Assembly: GCF_037975245.1 (NCBI RefSeq)
Contig: NC_092576.1
Coordinates: 39,177,111 to 39,241,110 of the forward strand
From: Apostichopus japonicus
Taxonomy: Eukaryota; Echinodermata; Holothuroidea; Aspidochirotida; Stichopodidae
Direction: 5' to 3'
DNA length: 64,000 bases
Positions 1 through 15,600 of the stretch are shown here, one piece after another (the stretch's first letter is position 1; every line of letters begins with the position of its first letter). Below the pieces are notes generated by a model. That model did not search any database. It had not been told where the DNA came from and worked only from the letters and a program-made list of their open reading frames with translations. The translations under genes and the position numbers were made by a program.

Positions 1-3000
1 ATTAATATTAGACTGTTCATTAAATTCTCACACACATTGGGACCCTTATAGTAAAAAAAAAAACCCTTTGACATTACATTTAATATACATCACCTTAATC
101 TATGCTGTTGGAAATGGTCAAAAAAATCTTTCTCAAACAATAGGAGAAAACCATAACAGTGTACATCCCTATTTTCTCTATAATATATCAAATTGTATGT
201 TAATGTAGCACATGCAATAGCATATATTCTGATTAGGGCTTTCCAATCATCCCCACCCCTCATTCCCACTCAACTAGTGGAATGACATCAAAACATTATT
301 TATACATAATATCACAATATTAGGGCGTTATGGAGGTCTGACCCTTTATAGGGTACCTAATTCCATAGTAACCCACACCACTTGACATATGCAATGAGCT
401 AGATAGTGTGATAGTGTTCAAACTGTAATTTTCAGGACATATCAAACTTTACGTAGCAGGGAGAAAAGCAAATAGACGACCAAGAGGTCACGTAAGTCAC
501 TTGGACCCCCCCACCCCTCCCCGACCCTCCATCCGATTCAACAAGGATGAATACACATAAAATCCTATGCTTTCAAATATTTGATCCTAATGATAGCCCT
601 AGAACATACATGTAGCTGCTTTCCCAGTTTCCCCCTCCAGCAACATCCCCCCCCCTTTTGCCCCACATGATGGTTCCACATATGGGTGGAGCCTGTAAAA
701 GTTGGACAAGGCTATTTTCTACACTGATGTATTTGAGATTAAGCAGTTCATCAATTTGGAATGACAACAAAACTTTGAAACGGTGGAAATAAGATGGTCA
801 AAAATTAATATTAGACTGTTCATTAAATTCTCACACACATTGGGACCCTAATAGTAAGAAAGAAAACCCTTTGACATTACATTTAATATACATCACCTTA
901 ATCTATGCTGTTGGAAATGGTCAAAAAAATCTTTCTCAAACAATAGGAGAAAACCATATCAGTGTACATCCCTATTTTCTCTCTAATATATCAAATTGTA
1001 TGAATGTAGCACATGCAACAGCATATATTCTGATTAGGGCTTTCCAATCATCCCCACCCCTCATTCCCACTCAACTAGTGGAATGACATCAAAACATTAT
1101 TTATACATAATATCACAATATTAGGGCGTTATGGAGGTCTGACCCTGTATAGGGTACCTAATTCCATAGTAACCCACACCACTTGACATATGCAATGAGC
1201 TAGATAGAGTGATAGTGTACAAACTGTAATTTTCAGGACATATCAAACTTTACGTAGCAGGTAGAAAAGCAAATAGACGACCAAGAGGTCACGTAAGTCA
1301 CTTGGACCCCCCCACCCCTCCTCGACCCTCCATCCCATTCAACAAGGATGAATACACATAAAATTCTATGCTTTCAAATATCTGATCCTAATGATAGCCC
1401 TAGAACCTACAAATAGCTGCTTTCCCAGTTTCCCCCTCCAGCAACACCCCCCCCCCTTTTGCCCCACATGATGGTTACACATATGGGTGGAGCCTGTAAA
1501 AGTTGGACAAGGTTATTTTCTACACTGATGTATTTGAGATTAAGCAGTTCACCAATTTGGAATGACATCGAAACTTTGAAAAGGTGGAAATAAGATGGTC
1601 AAAAACTAATATTAGACTGTTCATTAAATTCTCACACACATTATGGGGACCCTAATAGTTGGGAAAAAAAAAAAACATTCTACTTTACATTTAATATACA
1701 TCACCTTAATCTATGCTGTTGGAAATGGTGAAAAAAAAAATTTCTCAAACAATAGGAGAAAGCCATAACAGTGTACATCCCTATTTTCTCTATAATATAT
1801 CAAATTGTATGAATGTAGCACATGCAACAGCATATATATTCTGATTAGGGCTTTCCAATCATCCCCACCCCTCATTCCCACTCAACTAGTGGAATGACAT
1901 CAAAACATTATTTATACATAATATCACAATATTAGGGCGTTATGGAGGTCTGACCCTTTATAGGGTACCTAATTCCATAGTAACCCACACCACTTGACAT
2001 ATGCAATGAGCTAGATAGAGTGATAGTGTACAAACTGTAATTTTCAGGACATATCAAACTTTACGTAGCAGGGAGAAAAGCAAATAGACGACTAAGAGGG
2101 CAGCCAAGTCAATTGGACCCCCCACCCCTCCCCGACCCTCCATCCGATTCAACAAGGATGAATACACATAAAATCCTATGCTTTCAAATATTTGATCCTA
2201 ATGATAGCCCTAGAACATACATATAGCTGCTTTCCCAGTTTCCCCCTCCAGCAACACCCCCCCCCCCTTTTGCCCCACATGATGGTTCCACATATGGGTG
2301 GAGCCTGTAAAAGTTGGACAAGGCTATTTTCTACACTGATGTATTTGAGATTAAGCAGTTCATCAATTTGGAATGACAACAAAACTTTGAAACGGTGGAA
2401 ATAAGATGGTCAAAAATTAATATTAGACTGTTCATTAAATTCTCACACACATTGGGACCCTTATAGTAAAAAAAAAAACCCTTTGACATTACATTTAATA
2501 TACATCACCTTAATCTATGCTGTTGGAAATGGTCAAAAAAATCTTTCTCAAACAATAGGAGAAAACCATAACAGTGTACATCCCTATTTTCTCTATAATA
2601 TATCAAATTGTATGAATGTAGCACATGCAACAGCATATATTCTGATTAGGGCTTTCCAATCATCCCCACCCCTCATTCCCACTCAACTATTGGAATGACA
2701 TCAAAACATTATTTATACATAATATCACAATATTAGGGCGTTATGGAGGTCTGACCCTTTATAGGGTACCTAATTCCATAGTAACCCACACCACTTGCCA
2801 CATGCAATGAGCTAGATAGTGTGATAGTGTACAAACTGTAATTTTCAGGACATATCAAACTTTACGTAGCAGGTAGAAAAGCAAATAGACGACCAAGAGG
2901 GCACGCAAGTCACTTGGGCCCCCCCACCCCTCCCCGACCCTCCATCCCATTCAACAAGGATGAATACACATAAAATCCTATGCTTTCAAATATTTGATCC

Positions 3001-6000
3001 TAATGATAGCTCTAACCTACATATAGCTGCTTTCCCAGTTTCCCCCTCCAGCAACCCCCCCCCCCCTTTTGCCCCACATGATGGTTCCACATATGGGTGG
3101 AGCCTGTAAAAGTTGGACAAGGTAATTTTCTACACTGTTGTATTTGAGATTAAGCAGTTCACCAATTTGGAATGACAACAAAACTTTGAAACGGTGAAAA
3201 TAAGATGGTCAAAAATTAATATTAGACTGTTCATTAAATTCTCACACACATTGGGACCCTAATAGTTGGAAAAAAAACCTTTGACATTACATTTAATATA
3301 CATCACCTTAATCTATGCTGTTGGAAATGGTAAAAAAAAATCTTTCTCAAACAATAGGAGAAAGCCATAACAGTGTACATCCCTATTTTCTCTCTAATAT
3401 ATCAAATTGTATGAATGTAGCACATGCAACAGCATATATTCTGATTAGGGCTTTCCAATCATCCCCACCCCTCATCCCCACTCAACTAGTGGAATGACAT
3501 CAAAACATTATTTATACATAATATCACAATATTAGGGCGTTATGGAGGTCTGACCCTGTATAGGGTACCTAATTCCATAGTAACCCACACCACTTGACAT
3601 ATGCAATGAGCTAGATAGAGTGATAGTGTACAAACTGTAATTTTCAGGACATATCAAACTTTACGTAGCAGGTAGAAAAGCAAATAGACGACCAAGAGGG
3701 CAGCCAATTCAATTGGACCCCCCACCCCTCCCCGACCCTCCATCCGATTCAACAAGGATGAATACACATAAAATCCTATGCTTTCAAATATTTGATCCTA
3801 ATGATAGCCCTAGAACATACATATAGCTGCTTTCCCAGTTTCCCCCTCCAGCAACACCCCCCCCCCCCTTTTGCCCCACATGATGGTTCCACATATGGGT
3901 GGAGCCTGTAAAAGTTGGACAAGGCTATTTTCTACACTGATGTATTTGAGATTAAGCAGTTCATCAATTTGGAATGACAACAAAACTTTGAAACGGTGGA
4001 AATAAGATGGTCAAAAATTAATATTAGACTGTTCATTAAATTCTCACACACATTGGGACCCTTATAGTAAAAAAAAAAACCCTTTGACATTACATTTAAT
4101 ATACATCACCTTAATCTATGCTGTTGGAAATGGTCAAAAAAATCTTTCTCAAACAATAGGAGAAAACCATAACAGTGTACATCCCTATTTTCTCTATAAT
4201 ATATCAAATTGTATGTTAATGTAGCACATGCAATAGCATATATTCTGATTAGGGCTTTCCAATCATCCCCACCCCTCATTCCCACTCAACTAGTGGAATG
4301 ACATCAAAACATTATTTATACATAATATCACAATATTAGGGCGTTATGGAGGTCTGACCCTGTATAGGGTACCTAATTCCACAGTAACCCACACCACTTG
4401 ACATATGCAATGAGCTAGATAGAGTGATAGTGTACAAACTGTAATTTTCAGGACATATCAAACTTTACGTAGCAGGTAGAAAAGCAAATAGACGACCAAG
4501 AGGGCACGTAAGTCACTTGGACCCCCCCACCCCTCCTCGACCCTCCATCCCATTCAACAAGGATGAATACACATAAAATTCTATGCTTTCAAATATCTGA
4601 TCCTAATGATAGCCCTAGAACCTACAAATAGCTGCTTTCCCAGTTTCCCCCTCCAGCAACACCCCCCCCCTTTTGCCCCACATGATGGTTCCACATATGG
4701 GTGGAGCCTGTAAAAGTTGGACAAGGTTATTTTCTACACTGATGTATTTGAGATTAAGCAGTTCACCAATTTGGAATGACAACAAAACTTTGAAACGGTG
4801 GAAATAAGATGGTCAAAAATTAATATTAGACTGTTCATTAAATTCTTACACACATTATGGGGACCCTAATAGTTGGAGAAAAAAAAAACCTTTGACATTA
4901 CATTTAATATACATCACCTTAATCTATGCTGTTGGAAATGGTAAAAAAAATCTTTTCAAACAATAGGAGAAAGCAATAACAGTGTACATCCCTATTTTCT
5001 CTCTAATATATCAAATTGTATGAATGTAGCACATGCAACAGCATATATTCTGATTAGGGCTTTCCAATCATCCCCACCCCTCATTCCCACTCAACTAGTG
5101 GAATGACATCAAAACATTATTTATACATAATATCACAATATTAGGGCGTTATGAGGGTCTGACCCTGTATACGGGACCTGATTCCATAGTAACCCACACC
5201 ACTTGCCACATGCAATGATCTAGATAGAGTGATAGTGTACAAACTGTAATTTTCAGGACATATCAAACTTTACGTAGCAGGTAGAAAAGCAAATAGACGA
5301 CCAATAGGGCAGCCAAGTCAATTGGACACCCCCCACCCCTCCCCGACCCTCCATCCCATTCAACAAGGATGAATACACATAAAATCCTATGCTTTCAAAT
5401 ATTTGATCCTAATGATAGCTCTAACCTACATATAGCTGCTTTCCCAGTTTCCCCCTCCAGCAATCCCCCCCCCCCTCCCTTTTGCCCAACATTATGGTTC
5501 CACATATGGGTGGAGCCTGTAAAAGTTGGACAAGATCATTTTCTACACTGATGCATTTGAGATTAAGCAGTTCATCAATTTGGAATGACATCAAAACTTT
5601 GAAACGGTGAAAATAAGATGGTCAAAAATTAATATTAGGCTGTTCATTAATTCTCACACACATTGGGACCCTAATAGTTGAAAAAAAAAACCCTTTGACA
5701 TTACATTTAATATACATCACCTTAATCTATGCTGTTGGAAATGGTAAACAAATCTTTCTCAAACAATAGGAGAAAGCCATAACAGTGTACATCCCTATTT
5801 TCTCTATAATATATCAAATTGTATGAATGTAGCACATGCAACAGCATATATATTCTGATTAGGGCTTTCCAATCATCCCCACCCCTCATTCCCACTCAAC
5901 TAGTGGAATGACATCAAAACATTATTTATACATAATATCACAATATTAGGGCGTTATGGAGGTCTGACCCTTTATAGGGTACCTAATTCCATAGTAACCC

Positions 6001-9000
6001 ACACCACTTGACATATGCAATGAGCTAGATAGAGTGATAGTGTACAAACTGTAATTTTCAGGACATATCAAACTTTACGTAGCAGGGAGAAAAGCAAATA
6101 GACGACCAAGAGGGCAGCCAAGTCAATTGGACCCCCCCCACCCCTCCCCGACCCTCCATCCGATTCAACAAGGATGAATACACATAAAATCCTATGCTTT
6201 CAAATATTTGATCCTAATGATAGCCCTAGAACATACAAATAGCTGCTTTCCCAGTTTCCCCCTCCAGCAACACCCTCCCCCCCTTTTGCCCCACATGATG
6301 GTTCCACATATGGGTGGAGCCTGTAAAAGTTGGACAAGGCTATTTTCTACACTGATGTATTTGAGATTAAGCAGTTCATCAATTTGGAATGACAACAAAA
6401 CTTTGAAACGGTGGAAATAAGATGGTCAAAAATTAATATTAGACTGTTCATTAAATTCTCACACACATTGGGACCCTAATAGTAAAAAAAAAACCCTTTG
6501 ACATTACATTTAATATACATCACCTTAATCTATGCTGTTGGAAATGGTCAAAAAAATCTTTCTCAAACAATAGGAGAAAACCATATCAGTGTACATCCCT
6601 ATTTTCTCTCTAATATATCAAATTGTATGAATGTAGCACATGCAACAGCATATATTCTGATTAGGGCTTTCCAATCATCCCCACCCCTCATTCCCACTCA
6701 ACTAGTGGAATGACATCAAAACATTATTTATACATAATATCACAATATTAGGGCGTTGTGAGGGTCTGACCCTGTATACGGTACCTGATTCCATAGTAAC
6801 CCACACCACTTGCCACATGCAATGATCTAGATAGAGTGATAGTGTACAAACTGTAATTTTCAGGACATATCAAACTTTACGTAGCAGGTAGAAAAGCAAA
6901 TAGACGACCAATAGGGCAGCCAAGTCAATTGGACACCCCCCACCCCTCCCCGACCCTCCATCCCATTCAACAAGGATGAATACACATAAAATCCTATGCT
7001 TTCAAATATCTGATCCTAATGATATCTCTAACCTACATATAGCTGCTTTCCCAGTTTCCCCCTCCAGCAATCCCCACCCCCTCCTTTTTGCCCAACATTA
7101 TGGTTCCACATATGGGTGGAGCCTGTAAAAGTTGGACAAGATCATTTTCTACACTGATGCATTTGAGATTAAGCAGTTCATCAATTTGGAATGACATCAA
7201 AACTTTGAAACGGTGAAAATAAGATGGTCAAAAATTAATATTAGGCTGTTCATTAATTCTCACACACATTGGGACCCTAATAGTTGAAAAAAAAAACCTT
7301 TGACATTACATTTAATATACATCACCTTAATCTATGCTGTTGGAAATGGTAAACAAATCTTTCTCAAACAATAGGAGAAAGCCATAACAGTGTACATCCC
7401 TATTTTCTCTATGATATATCAAAATGTATGAATACAGCACATGCAACAGCATATATATTCTGAATAGGGCTTTCCAATCATCCCCACCCCTCATTCCCAC
7501 TCAACTAGTGAAATGACATCAAAACATTATTTATACATAATATCACATTATTAGGGCGTTATGGAGGTCTGACCCTGTATACGGTACCTGATTCCATAGT
7601 AACCCACACCACTTGCCACATGCAATGATCTAGATAGAGTGATAGTGTACAAACTGTAATTTTCAGGACATATCAAACTTTACGTAGCAGGTAGAAAAGC
7701 AAATAGACGACCAATAGGGCAGCCAAGTCAATTGGACACCCCCACCCCTCCCCGACCCTCCATCCCATTCAACAAGGATGAATACACATAAAATCCTATG
7801 CTTTCAAATATTTGATCCTAATGATAGCTCTAACCTACATATAGCTGCTTTCCCAGTTTCCCCCTCCAGCAACCCCCCCACCCCCCTCCCTTTTGCCCAA
7901 CATTATGGTTCCACATATGGGTGGAGCCTGTAAAAGTTGGACAAGATCAATTTCTACACTGATGCATTTGAGATTAAGCAGTTCATCAATTTGGAATGAC
8001 ATCGAAACTTTGAAACGGTGAAAATGAGATGGTCAAAAACTAATATTAGACTGTTCATTAAATTCTCACACACATTATGGGGACCCTAATAGTTGGAGAA
8101 AAAAAAACATTCTACCTTACATTTAATATACATCACCTTAATCTATGCTGTTGGAAATGGTCAAAAAAATCTTTCTCAAACAATAGGAGAAAGCCATAAC
8201 AGTGTACATCCCTATTTTCTCTACAATATATCAAATTGTATGAATACAGCACATGCAACAGCATATATATTCTGATTAGGGCTTTCCAATCATCCCCACC
8301 CCTCATTCCCACTCAACTAGTGGAATGACATCAAAACATTATTTATACATAATATCACATTATTAGGGCGTTATGAGGGTCTGACCCTGTATACGGTACC
8401 TAATTCCATAGTAACCCACACAACTTGCCACATGCAATGATCTAGATAGAGTGATAGTGTACAAACTGTAATTTTCAGGACATATCAAACTTTACGTAGC
8501 AGGTAGAAAAGCAAATAGACGACCAATAGGACAGCCAAGTCAATTGGACACCCCCCACCCCTCCCCGACCCTCCATCCCATTCAACAAGGATGAATACAC
8601 ATAAAATCCCAAATATTTGATCCTAATGATAGCTCTAACCTACATATAGCTGCTTTCCCAGTTTCCCCCTACAGCAATCCCCCCCCCCTCCCTTTTGCCC
8701 CACATGATGGTTCCACATATGGGTGGAGCCTGTAAAGTTGGACAAGGTTATTTTCTACACTGATGTATTTGAGATTAAGCAGTTCACCAATTTGGAATGA
8801 CATCAAAACTTTGAAACGGTGAAAATAAGATGGTCAAAAATTAATATTAGACTGTTCATTAAATTCTCACACACATTATGGGGACCCTAATAATTGAAAA
8901 AAAAACCTTCTACTCTACATTTAATATACATCACCTTAATCTATGCTGTTGGAAATGGTAAAATAAATCTTTCTCAAACAATAGGAGAAAGCCATAACAG

Positions 9001-11410
9001 TGTACATCCCTATTTTCTCTCTAATATATCAAATTGTATGAATGTAGCACATGCAACAGCGTATATTCTGATTAGGGCTTTCCAATCATCCCCACCCCTC
9101 ATTCCCACTCAACTAGTGGAATGACATCAAACCATTATTTATACATAATATCACAATATTAGGGCGTTATGGAGGTCTGACCCTGTATAGGGTACCTAAT
9201 TCCATAGTAACCCACACCACTTGACGTATGCAATGAGCTAGATAGAGTAATAGTGTACAAACTGTTATTTTCAGGACATATCAAACTTTACGTAGCAGGG
9301 AGAAAAGCAAATAGACGACCAATAGGGCACGCAAGTCAATTGGACACCCCCCACCCCTCCCCGACCCTCCATCCCATTCAACAAAGATGAATACACATAA
9401 AATCCTATGCTTTCAAATATTTGATCCTAATGATAGCTCTAACCTACATATAGCTGCTTTCCCAGTTTCCCCCTCTAGCAACCCCCCCCCCCCTTTTGCC
9501 CCACATGATGGTTCCACATATGGGTGGAGCCTGTAAAAGTTGGACAAGGTAATTTTCTACACTGTTGTATTTGAGATTAAGCAGTTCACCAATTTGGAAT
9601 GACATCAAAACTTTGAAAAGGTGAAAATAAGATGGTCAAAAATTAATATTAGACTGTTCATTAAATTCTCACACACATTATGGGGACCCTAATAGTTGGA
9701 AAACAAACCTTCTACTTTACATTTAATATACATCACCTTAATCTATGCTGTTGGAAATGGTAAAAAAATCTTTCTCAAACAATAGGAGAAAACCATAACA
9801 GTGTACATCCCTATTTTCTCTCTAATATATCAAATTGTATGAATGCAGCACATGCAACAGCATATATATTCTGATTAGGGCTTTCCAATCATCCCCACCC
9901 CTCATTCCCACTCAACTAGTGGAATGACATCAAAACATTATTTATACATAATATCACAATATTAGGGCGTTATGGAGGTCTGACCCTGTATAGGGTACCT
10001 GATTCCATAGTAACCCACACCACTTGCCACATGCAATGAGCTAGATAGTGTGATAGTGTACAAACTGTAATTTTCAAGACATATCAAACTTTACGTAGCA
10101 GGTAGAAAAGCAAATAGACGACCTAGAGGGCACGCAAGTCACTTGGGCCCCCCACCCCTCCCCGACCCTCCATCCCATTCAACAATGATGAATACACATA
10201 AAATCCTATGCTTTCAAATATTTGATCCTAATGATAGCTCTAACCTACATATAGCTGCTTTCCCAGTTTCCCCCTCTAGCAACCCCCCCCCCTTTTGCCC
10301 CACATGATGGTTCCACATATGGGTGGAGCCTGTAAAAGTTGGACAAGGTAATTTTCTACACTGTTGTATTTGAGATTAAGCAGTTCACCAATTTGGAATG
10401 ACATCAAAACTTTGAAAAGGTGAAAATAAGATGGTCAAAAACTAATATTAGACTGTTCATTAAATTCTCACACACATAATGGGGACCCTAATAGTTGGGA
10501 AAAAAAAAAAACATTCTACCTTACATTTAATATACATCACCTTAATCTATGCTGTTGGAAATGGTGAAAAAAAAAATTTCTCAAACAATAGGAGAAAGCC
10601 ATATCAGTGTACATCCCTATTTTCTCTATAATATATCAAATTGTATGAATGTAGCACATGCAACAGCATATATATTCTGCTTAGGACTTTCCAATCATCC
10701 CCACCCCTCATTCCCACTCAACTAGTGGAATGACATCAAAACATTATTTATACATAATATCACATTATTAGGGCGTTTATGGAGGTCTGACCCTGTATAC
10801 GGTACCTGATTCCATAGTAACCCACACCACTTGCCACATGCAATGATCTAAATAGAGTGATAGTGTACAAACTGTAATTTTCAGGACATATCAAACTTTA
10901 CGTAGCAGGGAGAAAAGCAAATAGACGACCAATAGGGCAGCCAAGTCAATTGGACACCCCCCACCCCTCCCCGACCCTCCATCCCATTCAACAAGGATGA
11001 ATACACATAAAATTCTATGCTTTCAAATATTTGATCCTAATGATAGCCCTAGAACCTACATATAGCTGCTTTCCCAGTTTCCCCCTCCAGCAACACCCCC
11101 CCCCCTTTTGCCCCACATGATGGTTCCACATATGGGTGGAGCCTGTAAAAGTAGGACAAGGTTATTTTCTACACTGATGTATTTGAGATTAAGCAGTTCA
11201 TCAATTTGGAATGACAACAAAACTTTGAAACGGTGGAAATAAGATGGTCAAAAATTAATATTAGACTGTTCATTAAATTTTCACACACATTGGGACCCTA
11301 ATAGTAAAAAAAAAACCCTTTGACATTACATTTAATATACATCACCTTAATCTATGCTGTTGGAAATGGTAAAAAAAATCTTTCTCAAACAATAGGAGAA
11401 AGCCATAACA

Positions 11411-11418
11411 GTGTACAT
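11411..11418. repeat. Left 8-bp target site duplication of the hAT-like element
   Basis: GTGTACAT stands directly before the inverted end CATGGGCGGCGATCC and is repeated exactly at 12626-12633. Uninterrupted monomers contain a single copy in ACAGTGTACATCCCTATT. It fits the hAT target preference nTnnnnAn. Confidence 0.9.
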
Positions 11419-12625
11419 CATGGGCGGCGATCCTGGGGGGGATGGGGGGGATATATCCCCCCCATGAAAATGGGTGGAGGGGATGTAATACACCATATCC
11501 CCCCCCACCAAATGCCAGGAATAAGAATATTTTCATGCCTTCATTTATGCATCATCGTGAATGTACGGCTCTTTTTAGCTTCATTTCTCGCCTATACCAT
11601 AAACGCATAAACCGTCTTTATAAAGCAAGAATAGTTGACTGTAGGCTTCATTGGCCCTATAACAACAAAATGTATTATTGCGCCCACGGTATTGATATAG
11701 TACATATATGCACCCTCATAGTATTCATATAGGCCCTATAGTAGGCCTAAACACGTACATGTTCCCTCGAACAGCTGAGAATCTCATGTTACCAGGGTAA
11801 TGCTTAATTAGGGGCGTCGGAGCGGTTCGCCGGACCAATATTCACGGCGCAAAAAAAAAAGGAGAAAAAAGTAGCACTAAGAAGAAAAAAAGGCAAAAAA
11901 TAAAGAACCAAAATGAAAAAATACTTCAAAATGTGTTTCAGAAGATTAATCGGGTACAAAAACAGACAAGGGAGAATGCACAGAAGAAAAGCTCGGGAAG
12001 TGCCATTTCCTGCAATCTGGGAGGCATTTTTTCAAAATTTTCTCCATTACGCTACGCGCCAACCAATGGTGGCGCGTAGCGTAGTTTGACCTTCCAAACG
12101 TCCCCCACCCCCCCGATAATTATGGTAGATGGCCACACTCTGATCTTCCGTACCAATCCCAAATAGCTTCAGACGCCCCTGTTAATACACGTACGTTTCA
12201 CCTGGATGCCCTAGCAATCGGTACCTAGGAATGTAACTATGTGTAATTGTGTATTGCATGTGTATAGGCCTAAAATAGCCTGCATGAGGCCATTTTCTTC
12301 ATCGCATAATATAAAGAGCTCTCGAACATTCTAACGTAGCGCCTGAAACAAGATTGACAGGGGCAATTTTCCCAAAATAACACCCGAAATTAAAAAAAAA
12401 ATTATTTTGGATCCTGATTATGAGATATTTCGGACATGAAATCCCTATTTTAAAGTTGGGTATATGCCGCTTGGAAACCTCGGGAAGTGCCGTTTCCGGC
12501 CATCTAGAGGGTTTGTAAATCCCAAAATTTTCTTGTACGCTTCGCGCCAACTTATGGTGGCGCTACGCTTAGATAGTCAACAAGGTCATATCACCCCCAC
12601 TCGGAAGTACGGATCGCCGCCCATG
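11419..12625. mobile_element. hAT-like non-autonomous DNA transposon inserted in the satellite
   Basis: This 1207-bp insertion splits one satellite monomer. Its ends are perfect 15-bp inverted repeats: CATGGGCGGCGATCC at 11419-11433 and its reverse complement at 12611-12625. It is flanked by the exact 8-bp duplication GTGTACAT, and neighbouring monomers supply the empty site. Eight-base duplications with CA...G ends are characteristic of the hAT superfamily. No transposase frame is visible: the open frames inside are under 100 codons and carry no hAT motif, so it would depend on an enzyme supplied elsewhere. The interior has G- and C-runs near the left end and two related ~95-bp segments. hAT assignment rests on the ends and duplication length; a non-autonomous member of another 8-bp-duplication superfamily is the main alternative. 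Confidence 0.88.
11990..12570. repeat. Pair of related ~95-bp segments inside the hAT-like element
   Basis: Segments near 11992-12086 and 12478-12570 share CTCGGGAAGTGCC, then TTTCC, then an AAAATTTTC core, then TACGCT-CGCGCCAAC followed by ATGGTGGCGC. Each ends in a short hairpin built from the GGCGC / GCGCC words. They look like a diverged internal duplication, possibly subterminal transposase-binding sequence; that role is inference. Confidence 0.6.
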
Positions 12626-12633
12626 GTGTACAT
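12626..12633. repeat. Right 8-bp target site duplication of the hAT-like element
   Basis: GTGTACAT follows the right inverted end and continues into CCCTATTTTCTC, restoring the normal monomer sequence. Confidence 0.9.
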
Positions 12634-15600
12634 CCCTATTTTCTCTCTAATATATCAAATTGTATGAATGTAGCACATGCAACAGCATATATTCTGATAT
12701 ATTCCAATCATCCCCACCCCTCATTCCCACTCAACTAGTGGAATGACATCAAAACATTATTTATACATAATATCACAATATTAGGGCGTTATGGAGGTCT
12801 GACCCTGTATAGGGTACCTGATTCCATAGTAACCCACACCACTTGCCACATGCAATGAGCTAGATAGTGTGATAGTGTACAAACTGTAATTTTCAAGACA
12901 TATCAAACTTAACGTAGCAGGTAGAAAAGCAAATAGACGACCTAGAGGGCACGCAAGTCACTTGGGCCCCCCACCCCTCCCCGACCCTCCATCCCATTCA
13001 ACAATGATGAATACACATAAAATCCTATGCTTTCAAATATTTGATCCTAATGATAGCTCTAACCTACATATAGCTGCTTTCCCAGTTTCCCCCTCTAGCA
13101 ACCCCCCCCCCTTTTGCCCCACATGATGGTTCCACATATGGGTGGAGCCTGTAAAAGTTGGACAAGGTAATTTTCTACACTGTTGTATTTGAGATTAAGC
13201 AGTTCACCAATTTGGAATGACATCAAAACTTTGAAAAGGTGAAAATAAGATGGTCAAAAACTAATATTAGACTGTTCATTAAATTCTCACACACATAATG
13301 GGGACCCTAATAGTTGGGAAAAAAAAAAAACATTCTACCTTACATTTAATATACATCACCTTAATCTATGCTGTTGGAAATGGTGAAAAAAAAAATTTCT
13401 CAAACAATAGGAGAAAGCCATATCAGTGTACATCCCTATTTTCTCTATAATATATCAAATTGTATGAATGTAGCACATGCAACAGCATATATATTCTGCT
13501 TAGGACTTTCCAATCATCCCCACCCCTCATTCCCACTCAACTAGTGGAATGACATCAAAACATTATTTATACATAATATCACATTATTAGGGCGTTTATG
13601 GAGGTCTGACCCTGTATACGGTACCTGATTCCATAGTAACCCACACCACTTGCCACATGCAATGATCTAAATAGAGTGATAGTGTACAAACTGTAATTTT
13701 CAGGACATATCAAACTTTACGTAGCAGGGAGAAAAGCAAATAGACGACCAATAGGGCAGCCAAGTCAATTGGACACCCCCCACCCCTCCCCGACCCTCCA
13801 TCCCATTCAACAAGGATGAATACACATAAAATTCTATGCTTTCAAATATTTGATCCTAATGATAGCCCTAGAACCTACATATAGCTGCTTTCCCAGTTTC
13901 CCCCTCCAGCAACACCCCCCCCCCCTTTTGCCCCACATGATGGTTCCACATATGGGTGGAGCCTGTAAAAGTAGGACAAGGTTATTTTCTACACTGATGT
14001 ATTTGAGATTAAGCAGTTCATCAATTTGGAATGACAACAAAACTTTGAAACGGTGGAAATAAGATGGTCAAAAATTAATATTAGACTGTTCATTAAATTT
14101 TCACACACATTGGGACCCTAATAGTAAAAAAAAAACCCTTTGACATTACATTTAATATACATCACCTTAATCTATGCTGTTGGAAATGGTAAAAAAAATC
14201 TTTCTCAAACAATAGGAGAAAGCCATAACAGTGTACATCCCTATTTTCTCTCTAATATATCAAATTGTATGAATGTAGCACATGCAACAGCATATATTCT
14301 GATATATTCCAATCATCCCCACCCCTCATTCCCACTCAACTAGTGGAATGACATCAAAACATTATTTATACATAATATCACAATATTAGGGCGTTATGGA
14401 GGTCTGACCCTGTATAGGGTACCTAATTCCATAGTAACCCACACCACTTGACGTATGCAATGAGCTAGATAGAGTAATAGTGTACAAACTGTTATTTTCA
14501 GGACATATCAAACTTTACGTAGCAGGGAGAAAAGCAAATAGACGACCAATAGGGCACGCAAGTCAATTGGACACCCCCCACCCCTCCCCGACCCTCCATC
14601 CCATTCAACAAAGATGAATACACATAAAATCCTATGCTTTCAAATATTTGATCCTAATGATAGCTCTAACCTACATATAGCTGCTTTCCCAGTTTCCCCC
14701 TCTAGCAACCCCCCCCCCCTTTTGCCCCACATGATGGTTCCACATATGGGTGGAGCCTGTAAAAGTTGGACAAGGTTATTTTCTACACTGATGTATTTGA
14801 GATTAAGCAGTTCACCAATTTGGAATGACATCGAAACTTTGAAACGGTGAAAATAAGATGGTCAAAAATTAATATTAGACTGTTCATTAAATTCTCACAC
14901 ACATTATGGGGACCCTAATAGTTGGGAAAAAAAAAAAACATTCTACTTTACATTTAATATACATCACCTTAATCTATGCTGTTGGAAATGGTAAAAAAAA
15001 TCTTTCTCAAACAATAGGAGAAAACCATAACAGTGTACATCCCTATTTTCTCTATAATATATCAAATTGTATGAATGTAGCACATGCAATAGCATATATT
15101 CTGATCAGGGCTTTCCAATCATCCCCACCCCTCATTCCCACTCAACTAGTGGAATGACATCAAAACATTATTTATACATAATATCACAATATTAGGGCGT
15201 TATGGAGGTCTGACCCTGTATAGGGTACCTAATTCCATAGTAACCCACACCACTTGACATATGCAATGAGCTAGATAGAGTGATAGTGTACAAACTGTAA
15301 TTTTCAGGACATATCAAACTTTACGTAGCAGGGAGAAAAGCAAATAGACGACCAATAGGGCAGCCAAGTCAACTGGACACCCCCCACCCCACCCCGACCC
15401 TCCATCCCATTCAACAAGGATGAATACACATAAAATCCTATGCTTTCAAATATTTGATCCTAATGATAGCCCTAGAACATACATATAGCTGCTTTCCCAG
15501 TTTCCCCCTCCAGCAACACCCCCCCCCCCTTTTGCCCCACATGATGGTTCCACATATGGGTGGAGCCTGTAAAAGTTGGACAAGGTTATTTTCTACACTG

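Noticed and set aside
871-1086. Recurrent 60-83-codon frames (MTLHLIYITLIYAVGNG type and MLSFQIDELLNLKYISVEN type) in every satellite monomer
   Set aside because: They are the same stretch of monomer read again; A-run and C-run length changes shift the frame, both strands are open equally, and there is no start context or conserved codon pattern.
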